Assembly: GCA_948474755.1 (NCBI GenBank)
Contig: CAOLHI010001042.1
Span: 248,001 to 312,000, forward strand
Length of the DNA stretch: 64,000 nucleotides
Direction: 5' to 3'
Source: Ctenosaura bakeri
Lineage: Eukaryota > Chordata > Lepidosauria > Squamata > Iguanidae
The notes under the pieces were generated by a model. The model saw only the letters and a program-made list of their open reading frames with translations. It did not search any database and was not told the DNA's origin. Both the position numbers and the translations under genes were made by a program. Within the stretch, counting starts at the first letter, position 1. Each line of letters begins with the position of its first letter. Shown here one piece after another: positions 51,240 to 60,871 of the stretch.

Positions 51240-51985
51240 CTTAGGACAAGTTGGTGGGTTCTTTCTCCATGTTATGTTGCCTGACCCAGTCAACAGAAAA
51301 CCAAAAAGTCAAACCCTGAACTGCTGTTCCAGTCTGCTTTGTGTCCCCCCTCCTCTTCTCAACTTTCCCAACAGCCATGCGCACACAGGCAGATGCAGAA
51401 TTGCTGCTCCGATTGCCACAGCAACCAGCTGTGATGTCAGAAATAGGGGGATTAAGTTTCCAGATGGGGAATGAGCAGCAGGAACCTGTGCAAATCTTCA
51501 CAAAGAACATTCTACTTTCCATGCAAATGGCTCTTAGAAGTACAGCTCCGTTGGTGGCAGGGGGCAAGTGGGAAAAAGGGCCAGAGCCAATAGCATTGCG
51601 CACCGTCAGCGCCTTTGCCTCTTAATCGGTTGGCTTCTTCTCCCCTGAGCTTCCTGTAAGGTGCGGACGGGTGACTTAAAAGGCAGTTGTTGATCAGCCG
51701 AATGATGAAACAGCCTGGAGGGAGCAGCACTCAAAGCAATCCCGTTTTTATCTAAATGAAATAATAATAAGGCTTTCCAATCTCTCAGCGCTTCATTTTC
51801 ATGCTTTCAGTTTAAGGGGAAAAAAAACCCTTTTTTTCCTGAGTTGCATGTTATATAACAATGAGAATTAATATGAAAGGCTTTATTTTTTATGGAAGGA
51901 AGCTAAAGAGGGTTTTTTTTTTCCTAAAAAAGTAGGGACTAGCTCAGAATGTTTTACCCCAGGGAGATGGTTCATGGATGGGTAG
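51240..51985. other. Repeat-free region, possible conserved non-coding DNA
   Basis: One of the few stretches of more than 700 bp without a recognised transposon. It has balanced composition at 51380-51720 and AT-rich runs at 51760-51930 (AATAATAATAAGGC, AGAATTAATATGAAAGGC). Overlapping frames at 51241-51603 (minus) and 51341-51625 (plus) do not resemble a family I know. Enhancer or exon function is unproven. Confidence 0.25.
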
Positions 51986-51989
51986 AATT

Positions 51990-52345
51990 TCAGATAAGGT
52001 GGGTAAGGAAAATAGTAGAAGATCTGGGATCCTAGCTCTATGAGAAACAGCTAAAGGAGCTGGGTAGCATTAGCTTGGAGAAGTGAAGATGGAGATGTGA
52101 TAAATATCTAATGAGACATCATGTAGAAGATGGAGCCAGCTTGTTTTCTGCTCCTCCAGAGACCAGGACATGAAGCAGTGGGTTCCAGTTATAAGAAACC
52201 TTAGGATGACCCTCCTGCAATGGTAATTGCTGTTCAAGAAGGAATTGAATCGTCTTGGAGGTGGATTCTTCTTCTTTGGACAGATTGCACGGCCACGTGT
52301 TGGGAGCTTGCATGACAGGGCGTGGACTAGATGGGTCCAGCTTTG
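51990..52345 (+). mobile_element. CR1 LINE 3' end, old
   Basis: CTCTATGAGAAACAGCTAAAGGAGCTGGG, GTAGAAGATGGAGCCAGCTTGTTTTCTGC, GAGACCAGGACATGAAGCAGTGGG, GGATTCTTCTTCTTTGGACAG, GACAGGGCGTGGACTAGATGGG. Many indels. Confidence 0.83.
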
Positions 52346-52346
52346 T

Positions 52347-52605
52347 TATGTTGTTCTTGTGTGCCTTCAAGTGATTTCTGACTTAAGGCAACCCTAAGGT
52401 GAAACTATCACAGGGTTTTCTTTGCAAGATTTGTTCAGAGCAGGTTTGCCACTATTGCCTTCCTCTGAGGCTGAGACAGTGAGGCTTGTCCAAGGCTACT
52501 AGCAGATTTCTATAGCTGAGCAGGAATTCAGACCCTGCTTTCCAGAGTCCTATCCCAACGCTCAAACCACTACACTATACTGTCTCTCTCTATGATACTA
52601 TGCTT
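52347..52605 (-). mobile_element. Sauria-type SINE, full-length
   Basis: TGTTCTTGTGTGCCTTCAAGTGATTTCTGACTTAAGGCAACCC (tail, reversed), TTGCAAGATTTGTTCAGAGCAGGTTTGCC, CTTCCTCTGAGGCTGAGACAG, AATTCAGACCCTGCTTTCCAGAGTCC and CAAACCACTACACTATACTG (tRNA head, reversed). It directly follows the CR1. Confidence 0.9.
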
Positions 52606-52609
52606 CGAC

Positions 52610-53335
52610 ATTGAATTAATAATAATTTATCTACAGCTTTCTGCAGAAAAGGTCAAATAAGATGTGGAACTGGGGCATAGCTACCTTTGGACTGGGAAGG
52701 ACATTGCCCCAGGAACTCCTCCAGCCATTGAAAGACACTCGCCCTCCCCTAGTCCCTGCCATAATAGACAATATGGTGGCAGCAGCCACACTTTGGGAGG
52801 CTTATTTGCCCCTTCCCCTGAGCTTCTAAACACTGAGTTGTACCCAAAAGGCAGAGACAGAGAGAAATGGGGTGGAAACCCTACTGTTATACTTCCCAGC
52901 AGTCTTCAGGAAACAAGGGCCCAGATTCAGCACTGAGGTTTTGTAGCATCAATCTCAACATATGCATTCATGCGTTGATTCTTTGTAGTGTCATTTCTAG
53001 ATTGCATTTGTTTGTATTTTGTATATTTTTTTTTTATGTGGGGATTTGAGATTGCACCAAAATCTTGCAGTAATACTGAATGGTAAAGAAGAGGCCTGCC
53101 ATCAGATCCTACACTGGCACCTAACTGGAAGCAGGAGACTTTGGGGACTGCACATGTGTGTCAGATTTAATATATAATTTGTTGTACTGTTAACATTCTA
53201 CATTTGAAGGGCAATTGTGCTATTTAGGTACAGTGGACCGCAGAGAACCCAGAAAGAGATGCAACTGTATGCCACAGTGCCATGTGCACAACTTTCCTTC
53301 CACAAACTTTAGCTGAATGCAGATGTTGCATGTCA
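52610..53335. other. Unannotated non-coding DNA
   Basis: No gene recognised. 53200-53335 has loose similarity to the repeat X type of sequence (AGATGCAACTGTATGCC, GTGCACAAC). Confidence 0.4.
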
Positions 53336-53337
53336 AA

Positions 53338-53560
53338 CAAAGATATCCAGTTGCTTCCACAGGGGAACATGTGCATGTGGGATTCCACCTATATGATGTT
53401 GCTGCTTTGTGCCTTCAAGTCAGCTCTGACTTATGGGGACTCTTGGCAAGAAGGGACAAAGATATCCAGTTGCTTCCACAGGGGAACGTGTGCATGTGGG
53501 ATTCCACCTATATGATGTTGTTGCTTTGTGCCTTCAAGTCAGCTCTGACTTATGGGGACC
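53338..53560. repeat. 119-bp tandem duplication
   Basis: The block starting CAAAGATATCCAGTTGCTTCC at 53338 recurs at 53457 with about 103 bp shared and only two substitutions seen (AACATG/AACGTG and GCTGCT/GTTGCT). Each copy includes the tail of a minus-strand SINE (GTGCCTTCAAGTCAGCTCTGACTTATGGGGAC). Very recent. Confidence 0.95.
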
Positions 53561-53702
53561 TTATTCTCTTGGCCTTCTTCTCTGGCTCAAACAAGGCAAC
53601 TTGTCCAACGTCACCCAGTGGGTTTCCATGGCTTAGTGGGGGTTCAAACCCAGGTCTCCCTCAGTCCTAGCCAAATATCTAAACCACTATACCATGCCGG
53701 TT
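53395..53702 (-). mobile_element. Sauria-type SINE (tail duplicated)
   Basis: The reversed tail appears twice because of the 119-bp duplication. The body is CACCCAGTGGGTTTCCATGGC and the head GGGTTCAAACCCAGGTCTCCC...CTAAACCACTATACCATGCCGG. The central Bov-B-like and linker part is shortened. Confidence 0.88.
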
Positions 53703-53791
53703 CCAATATCACAACCCTATCCAAATGTTTTCTTGCTCAGGTATATCCAGAGGAAGTTTTCCATTACCTTCATCTTAGGTAAAAAGTCTAT

Positions 53792-53993
53792 GGCCATTTC
53801 TGCACTACACTGTTATAGTGCTATGATTCCACTTTCAACATCCTAGAGAATTGTGGGATTTGCAGTTTAGGGAGAGGCATTTAGAATTCTCAGCCAGAGA
53901 GCTCTTTGACCTCAGTAAACTACAAACTCCAGAATCTTATAGAATGTTGAAAGTGGAATAATAGTGCTATAACAGTGTAGTGAGGAAATGGCC
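53792..53993. mobile_element. Small palindromic MITE
   Basis: 202 bp, GGCCATTTCTGCAC to GTGAGGAAATGGCC; target duplication TAT (53789-53791, 53994-53996). Arms CACTGTTATAGTGCTATGATTCCACTTTCAACATCC and TGTTGAAAGTGGAATAATAGTGCTATAACAGTG. Confidence 0.95.
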
Positions 53994-53997
53994 TATA

Positions 53998-54115
53998 ACT
54001 TACCCAAGAGGACTCAGTGCTTTTCCAAGACAGACCAAGGATTTGAACTCTAGTCTCCTAGACTCTTGACCAGACATTCAAATCACTAGCTAACCCTGGC
54101 TCTTGAGAAGTTTGC
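53998..54115 (-). mobile_element. Sauria-type SINE, head half
   Basis: ACTTACCCAAGAGGACTCAGTG, GGATTTGAACTCTAGTCTCCTAGACTC and TCAAATCACTAGCTAACCCTGGCTC are the reverse of the SINE body, B box and A box. The Bov-B-like tail is absent on this side of the MITE. Confidence 0.7.
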
Positions 54116-54715
54116 AATTGACCTCCTCATAGGCTGGAAGGGTATAACTTGGCCAAGACTACCCAGTGGGAGATGAGTACAGGAAGCCTTGGCATTAGCC
54201 ATCTGTCTGTACCTCCTTGTCCAACACATTTACCCCAGTGCCCAAAGGGAGCTAGATGGCTTCAGGTCCAAGCCCCCTCCGCATGGAATAGATTGGTTAC
54301 TGGCTTTCCATCTACACTGGGATGTTCTGTTTAAGGATGGCAAGTCTCCAGGTGAGTGGAAACAGATCATGAAGCTATCAAGGCAGTTCAGGGTCATGCA
54401 CAGAGTGTCAGTGAGACAGGAACATAGTTGAAGCAGTCCAGGGTCTGAATGTGAAAAACACTCTTGATCAGGGTCCAGTGTTATAAAGGGAGTTCCCAGA
54501 GAGAGAATTCCACGTTACCTGCCACAGTCAAGAAATCCATAGAGCAAAAATGTCAGACCAAGCCATATGGCATTTTGGAGATGTTGCTTTCAGGAAAGGA
54601 ATAGTCTTGGATGTGTTAGGTTCTGAACAGCTATGGATCAGCACAGTGGGCCTAATAAACTTAATGTTCTTGCTTTAAGGCGTATCATGGCATGCCCTGT
54701 CCCTCTGAGACGAGG
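54116..54715. other. Unannotated non-coding DNA
   Basis: TTGGCCAAGACTACCCAGTGGGAG near 54152 may be a further SINE scrap. Nothing else recognised. Confidence 0.4.
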
Positions 54716-54719
54716 GACA

Positions 54720-54990
54720 TTTAAGCCATGTTTAAATATTTGGAAGGATGTCATAAGGAAGGTGGGGCAAGCTTGTTTTCTGCATTGCCAGAGACTAGGA
54801 CATGGAGCAATGGATTCAAACTACAGGAAAAGAGATTCCACCTAACCTTAGGAAGAACTTCCTGAGGTAAGAGCAGTTTGATAGTGGAATAAGCCACTGC
54901 CTCAATGAAGTGTGGTGGCGTTTTCGTCTTTGGAGGTTTATAAACAGAGCCTGGATGGCCATCTATCAAAGAGGGTGCTTGGATTTTGCT
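54720..54990 (+). mobile_element. CR1 LINE, part 1 (split by GC-rich insert)
   Basis: TTAAGCCATGTTTAAATATTTGGAAGG, GGAGCAATGGATTCAAACTACAGG, GAACTTCCTGAGGTAAGAGCAG, GGCGTTTTCGTCTTTGGAGG, GGTGCTTGGATT. It continues at 55809 as GTGTCTTCCTGCATGGCAGATTGGGACTGGACTGGATAGCCC, ending about 55890. Confidence 0.9.
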
Positions 54991-55808
54991 GCCCAACCCC
55001 CGAAATGAAGAGACCACACACAGGGCTTAGGTTGAACTAGGGCAATTTATTAATGTATGCCTAATTAACACAAAGCTGGAAGTGAACTTGACCTTGAACT
55101 TGAATTTACCTTGACCATGAACTTGAACTTGAATTTATGACCTGAGAAGGGAGGGTCAACAGCATGGGTAGGGCTAAGGCAAGGGTCAGCTCCAGACCTT
55201 TTCCATAGCCCTCCTAGAGCGAGGTACCGGACCCCAAAGCTGAATTAATGAGGCTGAATTAAGACTTTGGCCAGCCCTTTTCTGGAAGGCGAGCCCACAA
55301 ACCGCAACACCCCCCCCCGGCTCATGCCTGGTAGGGGCAAGTCCCGGGCCCGCCTCAAGGACAGCATTTATCCTACACCAAAGGATGCCATAGGTACTCA
55401 CCAAAACCCTTAGACCCCCCCCTACCGGCCATGGATAAAGACAAGTGAGGCTGTGGAGACCTATTTAATACCTAGTTAAGACACCACCTTGTAAAGCCAA
55501 TTGCCCAATCCCTTGGCGCAGTGTAGGGTAGGCGAAAAAACCCCCTAAGGGGGAAAAAATTCCTACCCGGCTCTGAAGCAACCAGCAATCTTACACTGAA
55601 ACCATATGGTGGGAGGGTGGGTCACCAACAAACAAAGAGGCCAGAAGGAGGGGCAGTGCAGCCCTCAAAGGTGTCTGAAAACCCCTCCCCGTCCCCCTTC
55701 CACTATGCGACCCTTGTCGCACTGTATTTGCATAGTCTCTTCTTCGGGGGAGGGCAGCAAAGGTGTCTCCCCCCGCCACTTGTGGTCACACGGGTGGTGT
55801 GAGACTAA
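54986..55808 (-). mobile_element. Unclassified GC-rich insertion in CR1 (about 820 bp)
   Basis: The CR1 reads continuously across it, so it is an insertion. It starts TTGCTGCCCAACCCCC and ends GTGTGAGACTAA. A poly(A)-like AATAAATTGC lies on the minus strand near 55031-55040. Also present: a TTGAAC-type short tandem (55085-55135), several C-runs, and AAAACCCCCTAAGGGGGAAAAAATTCC near 55538, which can form a hairpin. An LTR in reverse orientation is possible, but I see no clear TG..CA ends or target duplication. Single copy in this window. Confidence 0.5.
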
Positions 55809-55890
55809 GTGTCTTCCTGCATGGCAGATTGGGACTGGACTGGATAGCCCCCGTGCATTAGTTGTGCATTCTTCCAACTCTATGAGTTCA
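55809..55890 (+). mobile_element. CR1 LINE, part 2
   Basis: Completes the CR1 of 54720-54990; tail CATTCTTCCAACTCTATGAGTTCATG. Confidence 0.85.
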
Positions 55891-55894
55891 TGAT

Positions 55895-56500
55895 CGGTCA
55901 ATCAATCAATGGACAAGGCAAGGCTGTAAGACAAGGACTAAAAGCCTCTTTGGAAACAGAGTGGCCAGAAAGATACTTAGCACTATGGCTGCTTTTACAG
56001 AGCTTGGGAGAGTTCTTCTTTTTTTTACTACATTTCCCAGAATCCTTCAGCCAACATGATGAATAGGAAACAAACATCTGGATTGACAGGACCCCATTTG
56101 GTCTGAGTGATCCAGCAGCTGATTCTGGCCAGAGCAGGGCAGTAAATTTGGGATTACTGCACAGTGCAGATATACCCTTGGAAATACCCAGTTTACCTCC
56201 CATAATCCCCAAAGCCCACACTGGCAGGGGATTCTGGAAACTGCAAAGAATCATAGAATCATAAGAGTAACTTTTCTGAGTCATGTGCTTTCACCAGTAA
56301 ATGCAATTCTGGTTCCTGCCTTGTTCACACACACAGACACACACACACAGACACACACATTTTACAAGGAAAAAAAATCTCTGATTGATGCAGCATGTAA
56401 TGAGGAAAGTCACCAGATGTGACTCTTCAATATGAATGATCTGCTGTAGCCATGTTCCAGCATTCTACAAAAAGCCATCATTTTGTGTCTTTTTCTATCT
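55895..56500. other. Unannotated DNA with (CA)n
   Basis: ACACACACAGACACACACACACAG microsatellite at about 56329-56358. No gene recognised. Confidence 0.55.
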
Positions 56501-56504
56501 AGGG

Positions 56505-56700
56505 ATGGAAAGAATATTCATAAATATTCAAATCCCAGATTAAAAAAGGAGGTTCTTGAGTATCCAAAAACCCTGATGAGGAGAAACCTGGATGAATGAG
56601 ATCCTTGCCAATTTGAATTTATTGTGTGAAAAATCCAAGAGTGATTTTTGCACTTAACACTGGGTTTTCCTGCACTGAAAACATGTTTCTACACAGAAAA
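56505..56700 (+). repeat. Interspersed repeat V
   Basis: GGATGGAAAGAATATTCATAAATATTCAAATCCC, GATTAAAAAAGGAGGTTCTTGAGTATCC, CCCTGATGAGGAGAA, CACTGAAAACATGTTTCTACACAG align in order with 12964-13135. Confidence 0.5.
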
Positions 56701-57079
56701 GTTTGTTTTCTGCTTTAAAAAAAGCATGTTTTCCCCACAGAATGAATCCTGAACTGTAAATAGACCTCAAACACTGTGTACTTTTTAAGGACTTCCTCAC
56801 AGCAGCCAGATTAACTCTTCAATTATTCATTCTTGCCCATGAGAATTAAATTTATGATCATTTATGTCCCTGCACAGAATATTCTTTGCTAGCTGATCTC
56901 CATATTTGCTAGCGATGCACAAATCAAACATAACTCTCCCCATAATTTTTCATATCTGCTCTATCATCTAGAGCGTGCCTTCTATGGTTTTAGGGAAGAA
57001 AATGATGCAAATATACGATGCATTTTTTTCTGCCATGTGTAATAATATGAAGCCCTTTTACAGATTTGTATATGCAGAA

Positions 57080-57167
57080 GGAAGAAGGAAGGAAGGAAGG
57101 AAGGAAGGAAGGAAGGAAGGAAGGAAGGAAGGAAGGAAGGAAGGAAGGAAGGAAGGAAGGAAGGAAG
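57080..57167. repeat. (GGAA)n microsatellite
   Basis: About 21 units of AAGG, preceded by AGAAGGAAGAAGG. Homopurine on the plus strand. Frames through it translate as Lys-Glu-Gly-Arg or Leu-Pro-Ser-Phe repeats and are not genes. Confidence 0.97.
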
Positions 57168-57173
57168 ATCACG

Positions 57174-57256
57174 TTAAACATGAGCCAATAGTGTGATGCA
57201 GCAGCCAGAAAAGCTAATACAATTCTAGGCTGAAGCGACAGAAGGATGATGTTCAG
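57174..57256 (+). mobile_element. CR1 LINE internal fragment
   Basis: GTTAAACATGAGCCAATAGTGTGATGCAGCAGCCAGAAAAGC and ATTCTAGGCTGAAGCGACAGAAGGATGATG correspond to the [20 protein letters not shown] coding region. The microsatellite abuts its left end. Confidence 0.8.
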
Positions 57257-57640
57257 ATGAAGGGAATTAATTGCCTTACCTGGTATGAAAGAGTGCTCTG
57301 GTCCAGTGCTCTGGTCTCAGGAGAAAAGCAATAAAAGCTGCTGACCTCACTTAAATCATATGCAGGGGTGCATGAGGTGATGAAACCAATAAAAGAACAC
57401 TAGGAAATCTGGAGGGGAACACAAAAGGCAGCAGCTGAAGGCCAGGAGATAGGTTGTAAGAGTCTTGCTTAGACTTGAACATTGGATATGTGAAGAAGTT
57501 CAAAGAAAGTTGTGAGTACCCAGTGGTACTGCCTGGCTCGGAAGGTCCTTGGAGAGGGAATTGGGTGTCCACAGAGAGGTGGGCAGAGGGCAAACCCTGT
57601 TACCCTGAGAAGCACACACCAAAGAGCCAGTGGCTAGTGA
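57257..57640. other. Non-CR1 sequence between two CR1 pieces
   Basis: Separates 57174-57256 from 57641-58116, which are consecutive parts of CR1, so this is probably an insertion or replaced segment. I do not recognise it and see no termini. Confidence 0.4.
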
Positions 57641-58116
57641 CTAGAAGGATATTGATGAGCTGGAACTTGTCCAGAGGAGGCTGACCAAAATGGTAGAAGG
57701 CCTGAAAACCAGGAAGCCCTATGAGGAATGACTGAGAATGCTAGGTAGGTTTAGCCTGGTGAAGAAAAGGTTAAGAGGTGAGATGATAGCCGCATTTAAT
57801 TATTTGAAAGGATATCATATGGAGGGTGGAGTCAGCTTGTTTTCTGCTGCTCCAGAAACTGGGACACAGAACAATGGCTTCCAACTACAGGAAAAGAGAT
57901 TCCACCTAAACATTAGGAAGAACTTCCTTACATTAAGAGAAATTCAAGAGAGGAATACACTGCTGCCTGGGAGTGTGGTGGAGTCTCCTTCTTTGGAGGA
58001 TTTTAAACACTGGCTGAATGGACTTCTGTCAGGCGTATTCTGATTGTGTCTTCCGGTGTGGCAGAATGAGGCTGGACTGGATAGCTCTTGGGTTTCTTCC
58101 AGCTCTGCGATTCTAT
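57641..58116 (+). mobile_element. CR1 LINE 3' part, with MITE in tail
   Basis: AGAAGGATATTGATGAGCTGGAACTTGTCCAGAGGAGG, TTTAGCCTGGTGAAGAAAAGG, TTAATTATTTGAAAGG, GGAGTGTGGTGGAGTCTCC, GCAGAATGAGGCTGGACTGGATAGC, TTCTTCCAGCTCTGCGATTCTAT. A 101-aa frame (57738-58043) remains. The tail resumes as TATGATTCTAG at 58295. Confidence 0.93.
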
Positions 58117-58294
58117 GACCATTTCTGCACTGGACTGTTATAGCGTGATGGTGCCACTTTCAACCTCCTATGGAATCCTGGGGTTTGCAGTAGGCAGGGG
58201 CCGGCCGGTCCCTCCCTAAACTGCAAACCCCAGGATTCCATAGGAGGTTGAAAGTGGCATCATCGCACTATAACAGTCCAGTGCAGAAATGGTC
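58117..58294. mobile_element. Small palindromic MITE in CR1 tail
   Basis: 178 bp, GACCATTTCTGCAC to GTGCAGAAATGGTC, target duplication TAT (58114-58116, 58295-58297). The arms are almost perfectly complementary throughout, with GGGGCCGGCCGGTCCC at the centre. Confidence 0.95.
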
Positions 58295-58664
58295 TATGAT
58301 TCTAGCGGGCTGAGAGTAGCTGAAATGATGCACCTTTTCTGCAAACACATTCTTGGTACTGAATTACTGAGGATTCTGCTGCCTCTTTGAGATTCTAGCA
58401 ATGCCTGGCTATCCCAATTGGACTCCTTATTCTGCAACTGCTTAATAGCATCCGGCCAAGGACTGTATCCAGAAGATACTTTTCGGGCCCTGAACTGCAG
58501 CCCTTTTACTTGGCAGAGGATATGTTGGACTTAAATAAAAGTCTTTCATTCCTCCTTGAGAGGCTCTGGGTGTGTTTCTGAGGTCAGGCAGATGGGGGGG
58601 GGGTTGGTGGACCTCTTCCATGGAGAGTACAGTCCCTGTGACAACTAGAATCCTAATATCTGGC

Positions 58665-58846
58665 TCTACCATCCTAATTCAAGAAAGATATCAATAACCA
58701 GCAACATGTCCGGAAGAGGTTGATCAAGATTTTGAAAGCTCTGGAAGCCAAGATTGATGAGGTTCGACTTAGGGAACTGAGAATGTTAAGCTTACAGAAG
58801 AAAAAACTGAGAGGAAACATGATAGGCATCTTTAAATGCCAGATAC
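58665..58846 (+). mobile_element. CR1 LINE fragment, old
   Basis: CATCCTAATTCAAGAAAGATATC, CAACATGTCCGGAAGAGGTTGATCAAGATTTTGAAAGC, CGACTTAGGGAACTGAGAATGTTAAGCTTACAGAAG, GAGGAAACATGATAGGCATCTTTAAATG. Cut off by the degraded palindromic repeat that follows. Confidence 0.82.
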
Positions 58847-59045
58847 GCTGTTATAGCACTATGATTCCACTTTAGTTTCCATGACAACATCCTATGGAAT
58901 CCTGGGATCTACCGTCTGCAAGGATCATTTAGAATTCTCAGCCAGACACCTCTAGTATTTAATCAGACTACAAACCCCAGGAGTCTACAAGATGCAGCCA
59001 TGGCATTTAAAGTGGAATCATGGAGTTATAAGTATATAGTCTGGA
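58847..59045. mobile_element. Degraded palindromic MITE
   Basis: GCTGTTATAGCACTATGATTCCACTTTAG, CAACATCCTATGGAATCCTGGGATC, TTAGAATTCTCAGCCAGACACCTC, CAGACTACAAACCCCAGGAGTC and AAAGTGGAATCATGGAGTTATAAG match the small MITE consensus. The terminal GGCCATTT is reduced to GCCAGATACGC. It disrupts the preceding CR1. Confidence 0.78.
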
Positions 59046-59634
59046 TGGGTTGCTAGTGGAACTTTATAACCCAGCAAAGGGGGAAAATGGGGATGTAGAA
59101 CTTGCAAAACTATTTGAAAGCAAATAGTGCACGGTCAGGAAATAAATATTTGAATATATAAGTAAAAAAACCCCACAAATATTAGAAGGTTGTATTAAAT
59201 CTGCCAAGCAGTCAATAGCTTATATATTTTTAACGAACGGTCTAAACAATTTAGTAGCAATAGGTGTGACGCTCTGTTGGGCACAGACCTTTAATGGGGA
59301 GAAGATTGATGACCATGGATCTTAACAAGCCTTCAGTAAAACAAGGGTGCTTCGGTTTCACATCCACTGCTGCTGAATTGTTCAGCCAGTACGATTTTTT
59401 TTTTTAATAGATGGACTATTGATTGTTTGACAGTTTTATTGGAACTTTATATTCTGCCAAATGATCCTGGAGCTCAGCTGATATGTCTGAATCAAGAAAC
59501 GCTTTTGTTGTTGTTGGGACAGGCAGACCAGTGCATTTTCAAGAGGCATCCTCTCAGAAAAGGGTCTTCTTCTTTGTGAAAGAGGAAACTGGGAATGCCT
59601 CTTGATCTATTTATTTCAGGTATGCACCTGACAC
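59046..59634. other. Unannotated non-coding DNA
   Basis: No gene recognised. Poly-T at 59396-59406. Confidence 0.5.
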
Positions 59635-59636
59635 AA

Positions 59637-59850
59637 AAAGCCAGCATGGTGGAGTGGTTTGAGCACTGGTCTCCAGGAGGACAGGTTTCAAATCTCTGAT
59701 CAGCCATAGAAACCCACTGGGTGACCTTGAGCAAGTCACGCTCTCTCAGCCTCAAGGGAAGACAATGGCAAACCTGCTCTGAATAAATCTTCCCAAGAAA
59801 ACTCCCCTAGAAGAAGGCCACCATAAAGTCAAAATCAGAGTCAAGGCACC
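59637..59850 (+). mobile_element. Sauria-type SINE, full-length
   Basis: Best copy in the window: GCCAGCATGGTGGAGTGGTTTGAGCACTGG (A box), AGGACAGGTTTCAAATCTC (B-box region), CCATAGAAACCCACTGGGTGACCTTGAGCAAGTCACGCTCTCTCAGCCTCAAGGGAAGACAATGGC, CAAGAAAACTCCCC, GGCCACCATAAAGTCAAAATCAGAGTCAAGGCACC. It runs directly into a second copy. Confidence 0.92.
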
Positions 59851-60062
59851 AGGGGGCAACATGGCATAGTGCTTTGAGTGGTGCACTAGGACTCTGGGAG
59901 ACCAGGATCTGATAAGGAAGCCTGCCTTGTGACCTTGGTTGTGGTCACATACTCTCAGCCCAGAGGGCAGCAGTGGCAAGCTCCCTCTGAACAAACCCTG
60001 CTAGGAAAATCCTGCAGTAGTCCATCTGTAAGTCCAGCAGTCAGACCAATACAAGGCACTGT
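59851..60062 (+). mobile_element. Sauria-type SINE, second copy in tandem
   Basis: GGGGCAACATGGCATAGTGCTTTGAGTGG head, GGGAGACCAGGATCTGATAAGG, GTCACATACTCTCAGCCCAGAGGGCAGCAGTGGCAAGC, AACCCTGCTAGGAAAATCC, then GTAAGTCCAGCAGTCAGACCAATACAAGGCACTG. Head to tail with the previous copy, but more diverged, so not a simple duplication. Confidence 0.85.
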
Positions 60063-60700
60063 GTGTCCCAAAAAGAAAATGCTGCTGGTCAATTAACTGG
60101 GGCAAGGAGAGACAATTTAGCTGATTTACTATGCAGTTCTATAGAAACATACTTCTGGGAATAAGCCCCATTGGACACAATGATTTCAAGCAGGTAAATA
60201 TAAGATTGCACTGAAAAAAAAAATTGATCTATGACAAGTTTGTAAACCCAAATGTCCCCTGAGCAGGTTGGTCTCTCCCTCTTCCCATCCACACACCCTC
60301 ATGGAGTTTTAGTTGCATGTTCACAAAGACAGGGAAATGTTGACAGGAGCTGATCTTGAACAGAAAAAGTGTTGGCAGAGGAAAGAAGGAAAGGTTAACC
60401 ATGCCTCCTGAGCTCCCAATTGCTCCCCTCCAGAAGCTGTTTTTGACATTTTAGAAAAGGCAATCAAGGGAATGTTAAATGCACCATTGATCACCTGCCT
60501 TGGCCCTACACATTGCCATACACACGCAGGATCCCTGCCAGGTAGGAAGTCAAAACATTTCTCATCCCCCAGCTGACAGAGCTTCAGGGACTTTTAAGAA
60601 CAGGCAGATGTTTGATGGATTGCTCTGTCCCCAGCCTAGAGATCCAGCAGTGATCTTGAACCTCTGAATGAGGTGCCCAAAGCAGCCTGTGCACCTTATT
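60063..60700. other. Unannotated non-coding DNA
   Basis: No feature recognised. Confidence 0.5.
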
Positions 60701-60702
60701 TT

Positions 60703-60865
60703 AGGAAGGCTTTGGAGACACGTTGGAGCAGATTTGGAAAAGATCAACAAAGACGATAAGAGGTATGGAGAACAAAACATAGGAGGAAGAGTTGAGGGAG
60801 TTGTCCATGTGCAGTGGTGAAGAAATGACCCAAGATGTGACATGACTGCAGTCTAAATCTCCTAC
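60703..60865 (+). mobile_element. CR1-like fragment, different subfamily
   Basis: AAGGCTTTGGAGACACGTTGGAGCAGATTTGG, AAGATCAACAAAGACGATAAGAGGTATGGAGAACAAAACATAGGAGGAAGAGTTGAGGGAGTTG fits the CR1 region encoding LEQVQRR-TKM...RLRELG in an older subfamily. Weak. Confidence 0.6.
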
Positions 60866-60871
60866 AATTGC

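Noticed and set aside
51341..51625. Protein-coding exon in 51240-51985
   Set aside because: Frames exist on both strands with no family resemblance; left as unassigned sequence.
57080..57167. Lys-Glu-Gly-Arg repeat protein
   Set aside because: Translation of a (GGAA)n microsatellite.
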